Of a stretch of 25,656 nt of DNA, positions 6,959 to 14,287 are shown in pieces. The notes beneath the pieces are model-generated. The model was not told the origin of the DNA. It did not search any database and worked only from the letters and a program-made list of their open reading frames with translations. Source of the DNA: Nitrososphaerota archaeon (lineage in GTDB: Archaea > Thermoproteota > Nitrososphaeria > Nitrososphaerales > UBA183); assembly GCA_029784825.1 (NCBI GenBank), contig JAFMAU010000025.1, forward strand, positions 1 to 25,656. The letters are read 5' to 3'. Position 1 is the stretch's first letter; each line of letters starts with the position of its first letter. The position numbers were made by a program, and so were the translations under genes.

Positions 6959-7684
6959 CTAGCTGACTCGCGAGAGGAATCCCTGGACCAGGGCTGAGAG
7001 TGCCCATGGCCTCTCAAGTGGCAGCATGTGCCCCGAGTCCTTGATGAAGTAGAGCTCGGAGTCGGGGATCGCGGCCGCGAGGTAGTGGGACCACTTCGGG
7101 GGGGTCATCCTGTCCTTGTCCCCGCACACCACCAGGGTCTTGGCCTCGACGCTGTGCAGGTCGTTCCGGACGTCGAATTCCTGGCAGGCGAGATAGTCGT
7201 TCAGGAAGACTGGGAGGTTGGAGATGGAGAGCGAGGCCCTCGCTTCTCTCCCGAGGCCCAGGTCGATCGAGCTGAAGCTCCACGGGGTGATGACCTTCTC
7301 TATCGCCCGCATCGGGTCGCCTTTCAGGCCCTGGATTATGTCTGGAGAGACCCCCAGCTTGGCTCCGGTGCTTACGAGGACGAGTCCACCGAGGTCTGTT
7401 GGGTATCTCAGGGCGTACGTCAAGGATACCGCCCCTCCCATGGAGTGGCCGCAGATCACCGGGTCCCCGAGCCCGCTCTTCTCGACGAACTCGTGGACGG
7501 CAGCCGCGTAGTCGCCCACGCTCTTGCAGGTGATCTCCCCGTCCGGATGCCCAGGGAGGTCCAGGGCAAGCGCCTTCGAACCTCCGGAAAGGTTCTCCAT
7601 GGTCCTCTTCCAAAGGAGGCTGTTCCCCCCTGCCCCATGCACGAAGACCACGTCGTGGGGGGCGCCACGGACGGTCGAGCTCAA
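6959..7684 (-). CDS. Alpha/beta-fold hydrolase
   Basis: This 241-residue single-domain alpha/beta hydrolase has FVHGAGGN (oxyanion region) near residues 14-21, nucleophile elbow GHSMGG, acid residue in CGDKDRMTPP and catalytic His in DSGHMLPLERP. All triad residues are present, so it should be an active esterase, lipase or C-C hydrolase; the substrate cannot be told. It starts at TTG 7684, about 30 nt from a TATA-like ATTTAATTC patch, and is divergent from the methylisocitrate lyase gene. A possible 31-codon ORF follows. Confidence 0.9.
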   Translation of the reverse strand: MSSTVRGAPHDVVFVHGAGGNSLLWKRTMENLSGGSKALALDLPGHPDGEITCKSVGDYAAAVHEFVEKSGLGDPVICGHSMGGAVSLTYALRYPTDLGGLVLVSTGAKLGVSPDIIQGLKGDPMRAIEKVITPWSFSSIDLGLGREARASLSISNLPVFLNDYLACQEFDVRNDLHSVEAKTLVVCGDKDRMTPPKWSHYLAAAIPDSELYFIKDSGHMLPLERPWALSALVQGFLSRVS

Positions 7685-7708
7685 CGTCTGCCGCCGGAGG
7701 GCGTCGCT

Positions 7709-7718
7709 GATTTAATTC
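7709..7718 (-). promoter_or_regulatory. TATA-like box of the alpha/beta hydrolase gene
   Basis: The minus strand reads GAATTAAATC, about 28-30 nt upstream of the TTG at 7684. This is the expected spacing for a leaderless transcript. Confidence 0.55.
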
Positions 7719-7741
7719 TGACGTGCCGTTTCGGGGACAAG

Positions 7742-7749
7742 GATAAAAC
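7742..7749 (+). promoter_or_regulatory. TATA-like box of the prpB-citrate synthase operon
   Basis: GATAAAAC is the only A/T run on this side of the 95-bp divergent gap and lies about 35 nt before the TTG at 7780. Confidence 0.5.
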
Positions 7750-7779
7750 ACGAGCCCGGGCCGCGTCGGCGGAACGGGT

Positions 7780-8670
7780 TTGGCCGCGCAGGCTGACGCT
7801 CTTAGGAGAATGATTGGCGGAAGGAAGATCTTGGTCGCGCCCGGGGTCTTCAGCCCGGCAGTCGCGAAGCTCGCAGAAAAGCTCGGGTTCAGGGCGCTCT
7901 ACTTCTCGGGGGCCGGCTTCTCGAACCTCTTGGCCCTGCCGGACCTCGGCATGACCACCCTCTCCGAGGTGGCCCAGGCTGCCCGCCAGGTGGCATCCCA
8001 GGTCGGGGTACCGCTAATTGTGGACGCAGACACAGGGTTCGGGGAGGCGCTCAACGTGGCGCGGACGGTGAGTGAGATGAAGGCGGCGGGGGCAGCGGCC
8101 ATACACGTCGAAGACCAGGTCCTGCCCAAGCGGTGCGGACACCTGCAGGGGAAGGAGCTGGTGAGCACGGAAGAGATGTTGAAGAAGCTGATATCCGCAA
8201 AGGACGCTGCGGGGAAGGACCTCTACTTGATCGCCAGGACGGATGCCAGAGCCGTCGAGGGGCTAGACGCGGCGGTAGAGAGGGCGAAGGCGTATTCCAG
8301 GGCAGGGGTCGACATGGTCTTCCCCGAGGCCCTGGAGAGCAGAGAGGAGTTCGCCGAGTTCAGGAAGAAGATCGGGCTTCCCCTGATGGCGAACATGACC
8401 GAGTTCGGCAAGACCCCGTACATGACGGCAAACGACTTCGAGGCCCTCGGGTACGACCTGGTGATCTTCCCGGTGACGGCCTTCCGAGCGATGATGAAGG
8501 CCGCAGAGAGGACCCTGACGGAGCTGAAGGAAAAGGGGACCCAGAAGGGGCTGCTGGGCTCGCTCATGACCAGGAAGGAGTTCTACGACCTGATCGACTA
8601 CTACACTTACGAGAGGGCAGACAGGCGCGCCCTCGACGCTGCCAGACGGGTGGAGAGGAAGGCGAAATGA
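7780..8670 (+). CDS. prpB: Isocitrate lyase/PEP mutase family enzyme, probable 2-methylisocitrate lyase
   Basis: This 296-residue protein is a (beta/alpha)8 lyase. The signature KRCGH (117-121), with catalytic Cys119, marks isocitrate/methylisocitrate lyases rather than PEP mutase. VDADTGFGEALNV (81-93) holds metal ligands, and NMTEFG (205-210) is characteristic of bacterial PrpB. The length is that of PrpB rather than of the larger isocitrate lyases. The expected reaction is 2-methylisocitrate to pyruvate plus succinate, the last step of the methylcitrate cycle. Related family members act on dimethylmalate or other acids, so substrate is an inference. The TTG start (MAAQADALRRMI) gives the usual short helix before the first strand. 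The stop overlaps the citrate synthase ATG (ATGA), so the two are co-translated. Confidence 0.88.
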   Translation: MAAQADALRRMIGGRKILVAPGVFSPAVAKLAEKLGFRALYFSGAGFSNLLALPDLGMTTLSEVAQAARQVASQVGVPLIVDADTGFGEALNVARTVSEMKAAGAAAIHVEDQVLPKRCGHLQGKELVSTEEMLKKLISAKDAAGKDLYLIARTDARAVEGLDAAVERAKAYSRAGVDMVFPEALESREEFAEFRKKIGLPLMANMTEFGKTPYMTANDFEALGYDLVIFPVTAFRAMMKAAERTLTELKEKGTQKGLLGSLMTRKEFYDLIDYYTYERADRRALDAARRVERKAK

Positions 8671-9794
8671 GCGAGGCCACCGGGCCGATCAGAGTTCCGA
8701 AGGGGCTCGCGGGAGTGTCCATAACCGACACAAGGATTTCAAAGAGCGAAAGCGACGGCTCGCTCGTCTACCGTGGGTATCCGATTTCCGAAATAGCAGC
8801 CAACGCCGGATTTGAGGAGACGGCCTACTTGGTCCTCAACGGGAGGCTGCCGACGAAGGGGGAGCTCGGTTCTTTCGCCAGAGGGCTCCGGGCCAGAACC
8901 AGGGTCGACGCCAAGCTTTTCGGAATAATGAGACAGCTGGGAAGGAGGGCGCACCCCATCGACGTGATCAGGACCTCGGTCTCGGCGCTGGGGAGCATCG
9001 ACAGGGAGGAGAAGGCCGAAGGGAAGCAGATGTCCATCGAAGCGAAGATGTCAGTCCTCGCGGCCAACTGCTTCAGGGTTCCGAGGGGTGGGCGGCCGAG
9101 GAGGCCCAAGGAAGGACTCGGCTTCTCGGACAACCTTCTGCAGATGCTGACGGCTAGGAAGGCTGACGATTACGAGAGATGGGTGTTCGAGAGGGTCCTC
9201 ATCTTCTACATGGAACACGACATGAACGCGTCGTCGTTCACCGTGAGGGTCGTGGCATCCACGCTTGCTGACCCCTACGCCGCAGCAGCAGCAGGCCTCG
9301 CGTCCCTCAAGGGCCCCCTTCACGGAGGCGCGAACGAGGCCGCGATGGAGATGCTTCTTGAAGTCAAGGACCCTGCGAAGGCGAAGAGCTTCCTCGAGGC
9401 GTCGTTCAAGGAGGGGAGGAAGATCATGGGCTTCGGCCACAGGGTCTACAAGCAGTTCGACCCCAGGGCGCAGCTCTGCAAGGAGTATCTCAAAGAGATG
9501 ATCAACCGCAGGGGAGGGGACGACGCCCTCTACAGGCTCTGCGACGCGATAGAAGGAGGGATGTGGGAGGCGAAGAGGATCCCCGCGAACCTCGACTTCT
9601 ACGCCGCCCCCATATTCTACCTGCTGGGCATAGAGGTGCCGCTATACACGCCGATCTTCGCTGCGAGCAGGGTCTTCGGATGGATGGCGCATTACAACGA
9701 GCAGGTGGAGGAGAACAAGCTGATCAGGCCTGACGCGTTGTACGTCGGGCCGTCTGGACTCAAGTACACCCCGATCGAAGAGAGGAACGGCTAG
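8667..9794 (+). CDS. Citrate synthase family protein, probable 2-methylcitrate/citrate synthase
   Basis: This 375-residue citrate synthase begins at the ATG in the ATGA overlap with prpB. The catalytic triad is present: His184 in MEHDMNASSF, His219 in PLHGGANEAA and Asp310 in ANLDFYAAPI. CoA/oxaloacetate-binding GFGHRVYKQFDPRA (255-268) is intact. The length matches archaeal citrate synthases. Family members of this size often accept both acetyl-CoA and propionyl-CoA. Coupling to a PrpB-like lyase argues for 2-methylcitrate synthase activity (propionyl-CoA plus oxaloacetate), but the sequence alone does not exclude the TCA-cycle enzyme. The frame stays open well upstream of 8667, but that stretch is the shadow of prpB. 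The stop overlaps the convergent MeaB gene by 4 nt. Confidence 0.92.
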   Translation: MSEATGPIRVPKGLAGVSITDTRISKSESDGSLVYRGYPISEIAANAGFEETAYLVLNGRLPTKGELGSFARGLRARTRVDAKLFGIMRQLGRRAHPIDVIRTSVSALGSIDREEKAEGKQMSIEAKMSVLAANCFRVPRGGRPRRPKEGLGFSDNLLQMLTARKADDYERWVFERVLIFYMEHDMNASSFTVRVVASTLADPYAAAAAGLASLKGPLHGGANEAAMEMLLEVKDPAKAKSFLEASFKEGRKIMGFGHRVYKQFDPRAQLCKEYLKEMINRRGGDDALYRLCDAIEGGMWEAKRIPANLDFYAAPIFYLLGIEVPLYTPIFAASRVFGWMAHYNEQVEENKLIRPDALYVGPSGLKYTPIEERNG

Positions 9795-10696
9795 CGGGCC
9801 AGCTTCGCGGCTGCTTCCTCGACCGTCGCCTTCCCCTCGAGGACCTGCTTCGCTAGGGTCGCCGAGCGCGACTCTGACAACGCGGCGAGCCTCTCCATGG
9901 CCGCACCCCTCGCGGTCTCGACGATCATCCCCCGTATGCTCCTGAGCCTCAGCCCGTCGTCCCCGGCAAAGCCTGAACGGATCTTCTCGATGGCTTCTTG
10001 GAGCCCCTCGATCCCTTCCCCCGAGAGGGCTGAGGCCTTCAGGACAGGCGGGGAGCGCCTGCTCCCCCTGAAGAGGGAGAGGAGGCTGACGACCATGGTG
10101 TCCGCCCCCTCGAGGTCTGACTTGTTCACAACGTAGACGTCCCCTACCTCCATCAGCCCTGCCTTGGACACCTGGATTTCGTCCCCGAGCCCGGGCATGA
10201 GGACGACCAGGACGGCGTGCGAAACCCCAACCACTTCGATGTCCGACTGGCCTATCCCCACGGTCTCCAGCAGGATCACGTCGAACCCGGCCGCGTCCAT
10301 TAGTCTGATGACTTGGGTGGTCGCCCTCGAAAGGCCCCCCGACCATCCCCTGGACGCCATGCTCCGGATGAACACCTGCCTGTCGTCGGCGTGCGCGGTC
10401 ATGCGGATTCTGTCCCCCAGCAGGGCTCCCCCGGTAATCGGGCTCGTCGGGTCGACGGCTATCACGCCGACCTTCAGCCCTTTGATGCGGTAGGCTGCGA
10501 TGAGCCTGTCCACCAGGGTGCTCTTGCCGGTCCCCGGAGGGCCTGTGATTCCTACGACGAAGGCGCGGCCTGGTACGCCCATCTGTCCGAGAAGCTCGGC
10601 CCCCGAAGACGGGTCGTTCTCCGCGAGGGTGATTCCCCTGGCGAGCGCCGCTCGGTCTCCCTTCTTGATCGCCGAGGCGAGGAGCCTGTGCTGCAA
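9791..10696 (-). CDS. meaB: MeaB/ArgK-family G-protein chaperone of a B12-dependent acyl-CoA mutase
   Basis: This 301-residue P-loop GTPase has Walker A GPPGTGKS (52-59), the family-specific VDPTSPITGGALLGDRIRM (81-99), ETVGIGQSDIEV (144-155, switch region) and NKSD (191-194). MeaB proteins load adenosylcobalamin and protect or repair methylmalonyl-CoA mutase and related mutases. It is transcribed away from the mutase gene with only 80 bp between the starts, each gene having its own TATA-like element, so shared regulation is possible. The TTG start at 10696 is the only start-like codon in that stretch. The stop overlaps the citrate synthase stop. Confidence 0.94.
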   Translation of the reverse strand: MQHRLLASAIKKGDRAALARGITLAENDPSSGAELLGQMGVPGRAFVVGITGPPGTGKSTLVDRLIAAYRIKGLKVGVIAVDPTSPITGGALLGDRIRMTAHADDRQVFIRSMASRGWSGGLSRATTQVIRLMDAAGFDVILLETVGIGQSDIEVVGVSHAVLVVLMPGLGDEIQVSKAGLMEVGDVYVVNKSDLEGADTMVVSLLSLFRGSRRSPPVLKASALSGEGIEGLQEAIEKIRSGFAGDDGLRLRSIRGMIVETARGAAMERLAALSESRSATLAKQVLEGKATVEEAAAKLAR

Positions 10697-10719
10697 TGCC
10701 GTATCGATGGCCGACCGCC

Positions 10720-10733
10720 CCCTTTTTTATTGG
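10720..10733 (-). promoter_or_regulatory. TATA-like box of meaB
   Basis: The minus strand reads CCAATAAAAAAGGG, about 27-35 nt upstream of the meaB TTG. It is one of the most A/T-rich short tracts in the window. Confidence 0.55.
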
Positions 10734-10742
10734 TTGAAGGCA

Positions 10743-10752
10743 TCGTTTATCT
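10743..10752 (+). promoter_or_regulatory. TATA-like box of the acyl-CoA mutase gene
   Basis: TCGTTTATCT lies about 29 nt before the ATG at 10777, which fits a leaderless transcript. It sits back-to-back with the meaB box, 10 bp away. Confidence 0.5.
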
Positions 10753-10776
10753 CTAGGGGGAGCAAGTGTCCTTACG

Positions 10777-12534
10777 ATGCTGAGGGGCGGCCGCGATCAG
10801 TACTGGAAGGGAAAGGCGAGGGAGATCGTCGAAAGGCGTGCGAGGGGAGGATCGCTCTACGACAGGAAGGCAATCGAGGGCATCCGGAAGGGGCTCAAGG
10901 AGTGGGAGGAGACGGTGTATAGAGAGTGGGACAAGGGGGCTCCGAAGTCGCGCGGGGACTATCAGACCGCCTCGGGCATACCTCTGAAGCCGCTCTACAC
11001 ACCCGCCGACGTGGCCAACGCCGACTATCCGGACCAGGGGTATCCCGGAGTGTTCCCCTACTTCAGAGGGGTGTATCCGAACATGTATCGGGGAAGGACC
11101 TGGACCATGAGGATGTTCTCAGGGTTCGGCACCCCAGAGGACACCAACAGGAGGTTGAAGCTCCTGCTGGAGCACGGCGAAACCGGGCTCAGCGTGGCCT
11201 TCGACATGCCGACGCTCTACGGATACGACTGCGACCATCAGAAGGCAAACGGGGAGGTCGGGCGGTGCGGTGTCAACGTGTCGTCGATGAGAGACATGGA
11301 GGTGATATTCGTCGGGATTCCCCTTGACAAGGTCAGCACTTCGATGACAATCAATGCGCCGGCCACCGTGCTTACCTGCATGTACGCGGGAGTGGCGAAG
11401 AGGCAGGGGGTCCCGTTGGCGAAGCTGAGGGGGACAGTCCAGGCCGACATGCTGAAGGAGTACATCGCCCAGAAGGAATGGGTCTACCCCCCGGAGGCCC
11501 ACCTGAGGCTCGTGAGGGACCTCATGGTGTTCTGCACGAAGGAGATGCCGCTCTGGAACTACATCAGCATCAGCGGCTATCACATTCGCGAAGCGGGCTC
11601 GAGCGCGGCGCAGGAGCTCGCGTTCACCCTCGCAGACGGCTTCGGATATGTCGAGCTCGGCCTGGAGGCCGGCCTTAGGGTGGAGCAGTTCGCTCCGAGG
11701 CTCAGCTTCTTCTTCAACTCGACGATGGATTTCTTCGAGGAGATCGCGAAGTTCAGGGCCGCCAGGAGGATCTGGGCCAGGGTCCTGAGCGAGAAGTACG
11801 GAGTGAAGGACAAGCGGAGCCTGCTGATGCGGTTCCACACCCAGACTTCGGGCGCGTCCCTCACATGGCAGCAGCCGCTGAACAACGTTGTAAGGACGGC
11901 CATCGAGGCCTTGGCCGCAGTCCTGGGAGGGACCCAGTCGCTGCACACGAACTCTTACGACGAGGCCTGGGCGCTGCCCACTGAGCAGGCAGCGGAGCTG
12001 GCCCTGCGGACTCAGCAGATAATCGCCGAGGAGACCGGGGTGCCCAGCGTCACTGACCCCCTGGGGGGCTCCTACTACGTGGAGTGGCTGACGGAGCAGA
12101 TGGAGGAGGAGGCGTTCAAGTACTTCGACAGGATCGAAGCGGCAGGCGGGCTCCTGAAGGCCATCAAGACGGGGTACCTGCAGAGGGAGATAGCCGAGAA
12201 CTCCTACAGGCTGTCGAAGCGGGTCGAAGAAGGGAGGGACTCGGTCGTGGGGGTCAACAAGTATTCGAAGCCCGAAAAAGAACCCATCGAATTCCTGAAG
12301 ATCGACTTCAAGGCCCAAAGGAAGCAGATCAGAAGGCTCGCAGGGGTGAAGCGGGAAAGGAGCGAACTCAAGGTGAAGGCCGCGCTGTCAAGGCTGGAGA
12401 GGGCGTTCGAAGACGACGACGCGAATTCGATCCACCCGATGCTCGACGCGGTCACCCAGTATGCCACGCTGGGCGAAGTGATAGACGTGGGAAGGAAGGT
12501 CTGGGGCAACTTCAAGGAGCCGATGCTCCTCTAG
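10777..12534 (+). CDS. B12-dependent acyl-CoA mutase large subunit, isobutyryl-CoA-mutase-like
   Basis: This 585-residue catalytic subunit has a TIM barrel without the C-terminal cobalamin domain, which is encoded separately downstream. Family landmarks are RTWTMRMFSGFGTPEDTN (about 108-125), GLSVAFDMPT, SISGYH (264-269, with Tyr268 and His269 matching catalytic Tyr243/His244 of Propionibacterium methylmalonyl-CoA mutase), QFAPRLSFFF and TQTSGASLTWQQP. The substrate-selecting positions differ from methylmalonyl-CoA mutase: Tyr89 is Phe114 here and Arg207 is Gln232 here, with the same 118-residue spacing. Phe/Gln is the pair of isobutyryl-CoA mutase (IcmA, IcmF). The enzyme should therefore interconvert isobutyryl-CoA and butyryl-CoA rather than bind a free carboxylate. 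MeaB is divergent; the B12 subunit and an acyl-CoA dehydrogenase follow. Confidence 0.88.
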   Translation: MLRGGRDQYWKGKAREIVERRARGGSLYDRKAIEGIRKGLKEWEETVYREWDKGAPKSRGDYQTASGIPLKPLYTPADVANADYPDQGYPGVFPYFRGVYPNMYRGRTWTMRMFSGFGTPEDTNRRLKLLLEHGETGLSVAFDMPTLYGYDCDHQKANGEVGRCGVNVSSMRDMEVIFVGIPLDKVSTSMTINAPATVLTCMYAGVAKRQGVPLAKLRGTVQADMLKEYIAQKEWVYPPEAHLRLVRDLMVFCTKEMPLWNYISISGYHIREAGSSAAQELAFTLADGFGYVELGLEAGLRVEQFAPRLSFFFNSTMDFFEEIAKFRAARRIWARVLSEKYGVKDKRSLLMRFHTQTSGASLTWQQPLNNVVRTAIEALAAVLGGTQSLHTNSYDEAWALPTEQAAELALRTQQIIAEETGVPSVTDPLGGSYYVEWLTEQMEEEAFKYFDRIEAAGGLLKAIKTGYLQREIAENSYRLSKRVEEGRDSVVGVNKYSKPEKEPIEFLKIDFKAQRKQIRRLAGVKRERSELKVKAALSRLERAFEDDDANSIHPMLDAVTQYATLGEVIDVGRKVWGNFKEPMLL

Positions 12535-12546
12535 GCCACCGAAACG

Positions 12547-12561
12547 GCCGGTCTTCCCGGC
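12547..12561 (+). terminator. Weak hairpin between mutase subunit genes
   Basis: GCCGG-TCTTC-CCGGC can form a 5-bp stem with a 5-nt loop, 13 nt after the mutase stop. It has no T-tract, so termination is doubtful. It lies just before the apparent promoter of the B12 subunit. Confidence 0.2.
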
Positions 12562-12573
12562 TCCCCAACCAGC

Positions 12574-12586
12574 AAAGGTTTTGAAG
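12574..12586 (+). promoter_or_regulatory. TATA-like box of the B12-subunit gene
   Basis: AAAGGTTTTGAAG lies about 24-35 nt before the ATG at 12609. It suggests that the small subunit and following genes can be transcribed independently of the large subunit. Confidence 0.4.
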
Positions 12587-12608
12587 GCGTCAGGCCAGCG
12601 GCCACCCA

Positions 12609-13040
12609 ATGGCGAAGAAGTCAGCCGCCATTCAGAAGAGGATACGGATACTGGTCGCCAAGCCCGGGCTGGACGGGCACGACAGGGGGGTGCTCGTGCT
12701 GGCGAGGGCGTTCCGCGACGCGGGGATGGAGGTCATCTACAGCGGGCTCCTGCCGACCCCGGAGCAGGTGGCGCAGATGGCGATGGACGAGGACGTTGAC
12801 GTGGTGGCTCTCTCCCTTCTAAACGGGGCCCATATGACGGCCTTCCCGAAGGTCAAGAAGCTGCTGGAGAAGTCGGGGGGGAAGGACATCGTCGTCGTAG
12901 GGGGAGGGATAATCCCCGATGAGGACAAGCCGAAGCTCCTCCGGTTGGGGATCACCGGGCTCTACGGGCCAGGGAGCTCATTCGAGGAGATAGTGGAACA
13001 CGTAAGAGAGAGAGTGCGGAAGGAAAGGTGGAAGGTGTAG
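12609..13040 (+). CDS. Cobalamin-binding small subunit of the acyl-CoA mutase
   Basis: This 143-residue protein is a stand-alone B12-binding Rossmann domain. DGHDRG (22-27) supplies His24, the lower axial ligand for base-off/His-on cobalamin. SLLNGAH (69-75) and VVVGGGIIP (96-104) hold the nucleotide tail. Its SLLNGAHM motif is closer to the SxLxGAH form of separate mutase small subunits than to the AAGH form of many fused methylmalonyl-CoA mutases. It would pair with the large subunit encoded 74 nt upstream to build the holoenzyme. The ATG start gives a short lysine-rich N-terminus before the first strand. The acyl-CoA dehydrogenase gene starts 6 nt after its stop. Confidence 0.93.
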   Translation: MAKKSAAIQKRIRILVAKPGLDGHDRGVLVLARAFRDAGMEVIYSGLLPTPEQVAQMAMDEDVDVVALSLLNGAHMTAFPKVKKLLEKSGGKDIVVVGGGIIPDEDKPKLLRLGITGLYGPGSSFEEIVEHVRERVRKERWKV

Positions 13041-13046
13041 GGTAGG

Positions 13047-14267
13047 ATGTTAGAGCAAGACGAATTCATGAACCTCTCGAAGATGAACTTCGACGTAACC
13101 GAGGAGCAGTCGATGATCCTCGAGCAGGTGGACAGGGCCTGCAGGGAGTTCCGCCCCATAGAAGACAAGTGCTATCTCGATCACAGGATAAACGATCAGG
13201 TCAGGCCGTTCTTTGCGAAGGCACACCTGCTCGGGCTTCCGGTCTCCAGGAAGTACGGAGACGGCCAGGGGGCAGACATGATGACCTACGCCCTCGCGGT
13301 CGAACGCATAGGCAGGGAAGGGACGGGCCTCCGGACTTTCTTCTCCGTACACATGGCCCTCGGCCAGATGACGATCCAGCACTGGGGGACCGAGGAGCAA
13401 AAGGCGAGGTTCCTCCCTCCAGCGACGAGGGGGGAAGCAGTGCTCGCGTTCGGCCTGACAGAGCCGAACGCCGGAAGCGACCCTGCGGCCCTGACCACAT
13501 ACTTCGAAGAGAAGGGCGGGAAGTACTACCTGACGGGCCAGAAGATGTGGATATCCCTCGGGTCGACCGCGAAGTACATCCTGGTCTTCGCATATCCGAA
13601 GGGGAAGAGGGAGGGCATGTGCGGCTTCGTGATGGACACTTCGACGCCGGGTTACAAGGCGGAGATCATCCCTCACAAGCTAGGGCTCCCCACAGCCGAC
13701 ACCTCGACGGTCTATCTTGACCGGGCGGAGGTCCCCAAGGAGAACTTGCTCGGTCCCCCAGGCAAAGGGATGTCTGTGGCGCTCTCAGGGCTGATGAACG
13801 GGAGGCTGAGCGTGGCGGCAGGCTGCGTGGGAGTGATCCAGGACTGCCTCGACGAGGCAGTGAGGTACGCCGGGGTCAGGTTCCAGCACGGCAAGCTGAT
13901 CGGCAAGCACCAGCTGGTCCAGAGGCACATCGGGCTTATGTCAATGAACCTGGACGCAGCAAAGCTGCTGCTCCTGAAGGCGGCGTTCATCAAACAGAAG
14001 TATGAGGAGAACCCGAAGAACCGAGAGCTGATGGAAGCCACCGACCTTGCATGCACGAAGGCGAAGTACTTCGCGGCAAACGCTTCCTTCGACGCGGCGA
14101 ACAGGGCCGTGCAGGTCTTTGGTGCCCAGGGGTACTCCCTGGAGAACAGGCCGGCCAGGCATCTGGCAGACACCAGGGTCACCATGATCTATGAAGGGGC
14201 GAACGAGATTCTGGAACAGAAGATGGCGCTGGGCTCGCTTGGGAAGAGCTTCGAAGCGTACTCCTAG
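13047..14267 (+). CDS. Acyl-CoA dehydrogenase
   Basis: This FAD enzyme is 406 residues from the first ATG. ATGs at 13068 and 13083 are also possible starts; the conserved domain begins near NFDVTEEQ. FAD/substrate motifs LTEPNAGSDPAAL (137-149) and WISLGSTAKYILVFA (168-182) are present, and the catalytic base is Glu383 in IYEGANEI. The expected reaction is alpha,beta-dehydrogenation of a short acyl-CoA. Position directly after the mutase B12 subunit suggests butyryl-CoA or isobutyryl-CoA as substrate, but family sequence alone does not decide. Electrons would pass to an electron-transfer flavoprotein not encoded here. It is co-transcribed with the B12 subunit (6-nt gap). Confidence 0.93.
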   Translation: MLEQDEFMNLSKMNFDVTEEQSMILEQVDRACREFRPIEDKCYLDHRINDQVRPFFAKAHLLGLPVSRKYGDGQGADMMTYALAVERIGREGTGLRTFFSVHMALGQMTIQHWGTEEQKARFLPPATRGEAVLAFGLTEPNAGSDPAALTTYFEEKGGKYYLTGQKMWISLGSTAKYILVFAYPKGKREGMCGFVMDTSTPGYKAEIIPHKLGLPTADTSTVYLDRAEVPKENLLGPPGKGMSVALSGLMNGRLSVAAGCVGVIQDCLDEAVRYAGVRFQHGKLIGKHQLVQRHIGLMSMNLDAAKLLLLKAAFIKQKYEENPKNRELMEATDLACTKAKYFAANASFDAANRAVQVFGAQGYSLENRPARHLADTRVTMIYEGANEILEQKMALGSLGKSFEAYS

Positions 14268-14278
14268 ACCCGCGACGC

Positions 14279-14284
14279 GGTGAT
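14279..14284 (+). promoter_or_regulatory. Shine-Dalgarno-like GGTGAT before the beta-propeller gene
   Basis: GGTGAT matches the anti-Shine-Dalgarno of archaeal 16S rRNA and sits 3 nt before the TTG at 14288. It supports this start and internal translation from the upstream operon. Confidence 0.4.
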
Positions 14285-14287
14285 ACC

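Noticed and set aside
8133..8666. Upstream extension of the citrate synthase frame, giving a 553-residue protein
   Set aside because: The extra 178 codons are low-complexity, Arg/Gly-rich out-of-frame reading of prpB. The ATG at 8667 in the ATGA overlap starts a normal-length citrate synthase.
11119..12318. A 399-codon open frame antisense to the acyl-CoA mutase
   Set aside because: It mirrors a GC-rich conserved coding frame, has no family-like motifs, and the opposite strand encodes an unmistakable mutase. Other long antisense frames (for example 20932-21762 opposite the helicase, 7028-7813 opposite the hydrolase) were dropped for the same reason.
12547..12561. Hairpin between the mutase subunit genes as a true terminator
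   Set aside because: A 5-bp stem without a T-tract is weak evidence in GC-rich DNA, and archaeal termination relies mainly on T-runs. It is kept only as a low-confidence feature.
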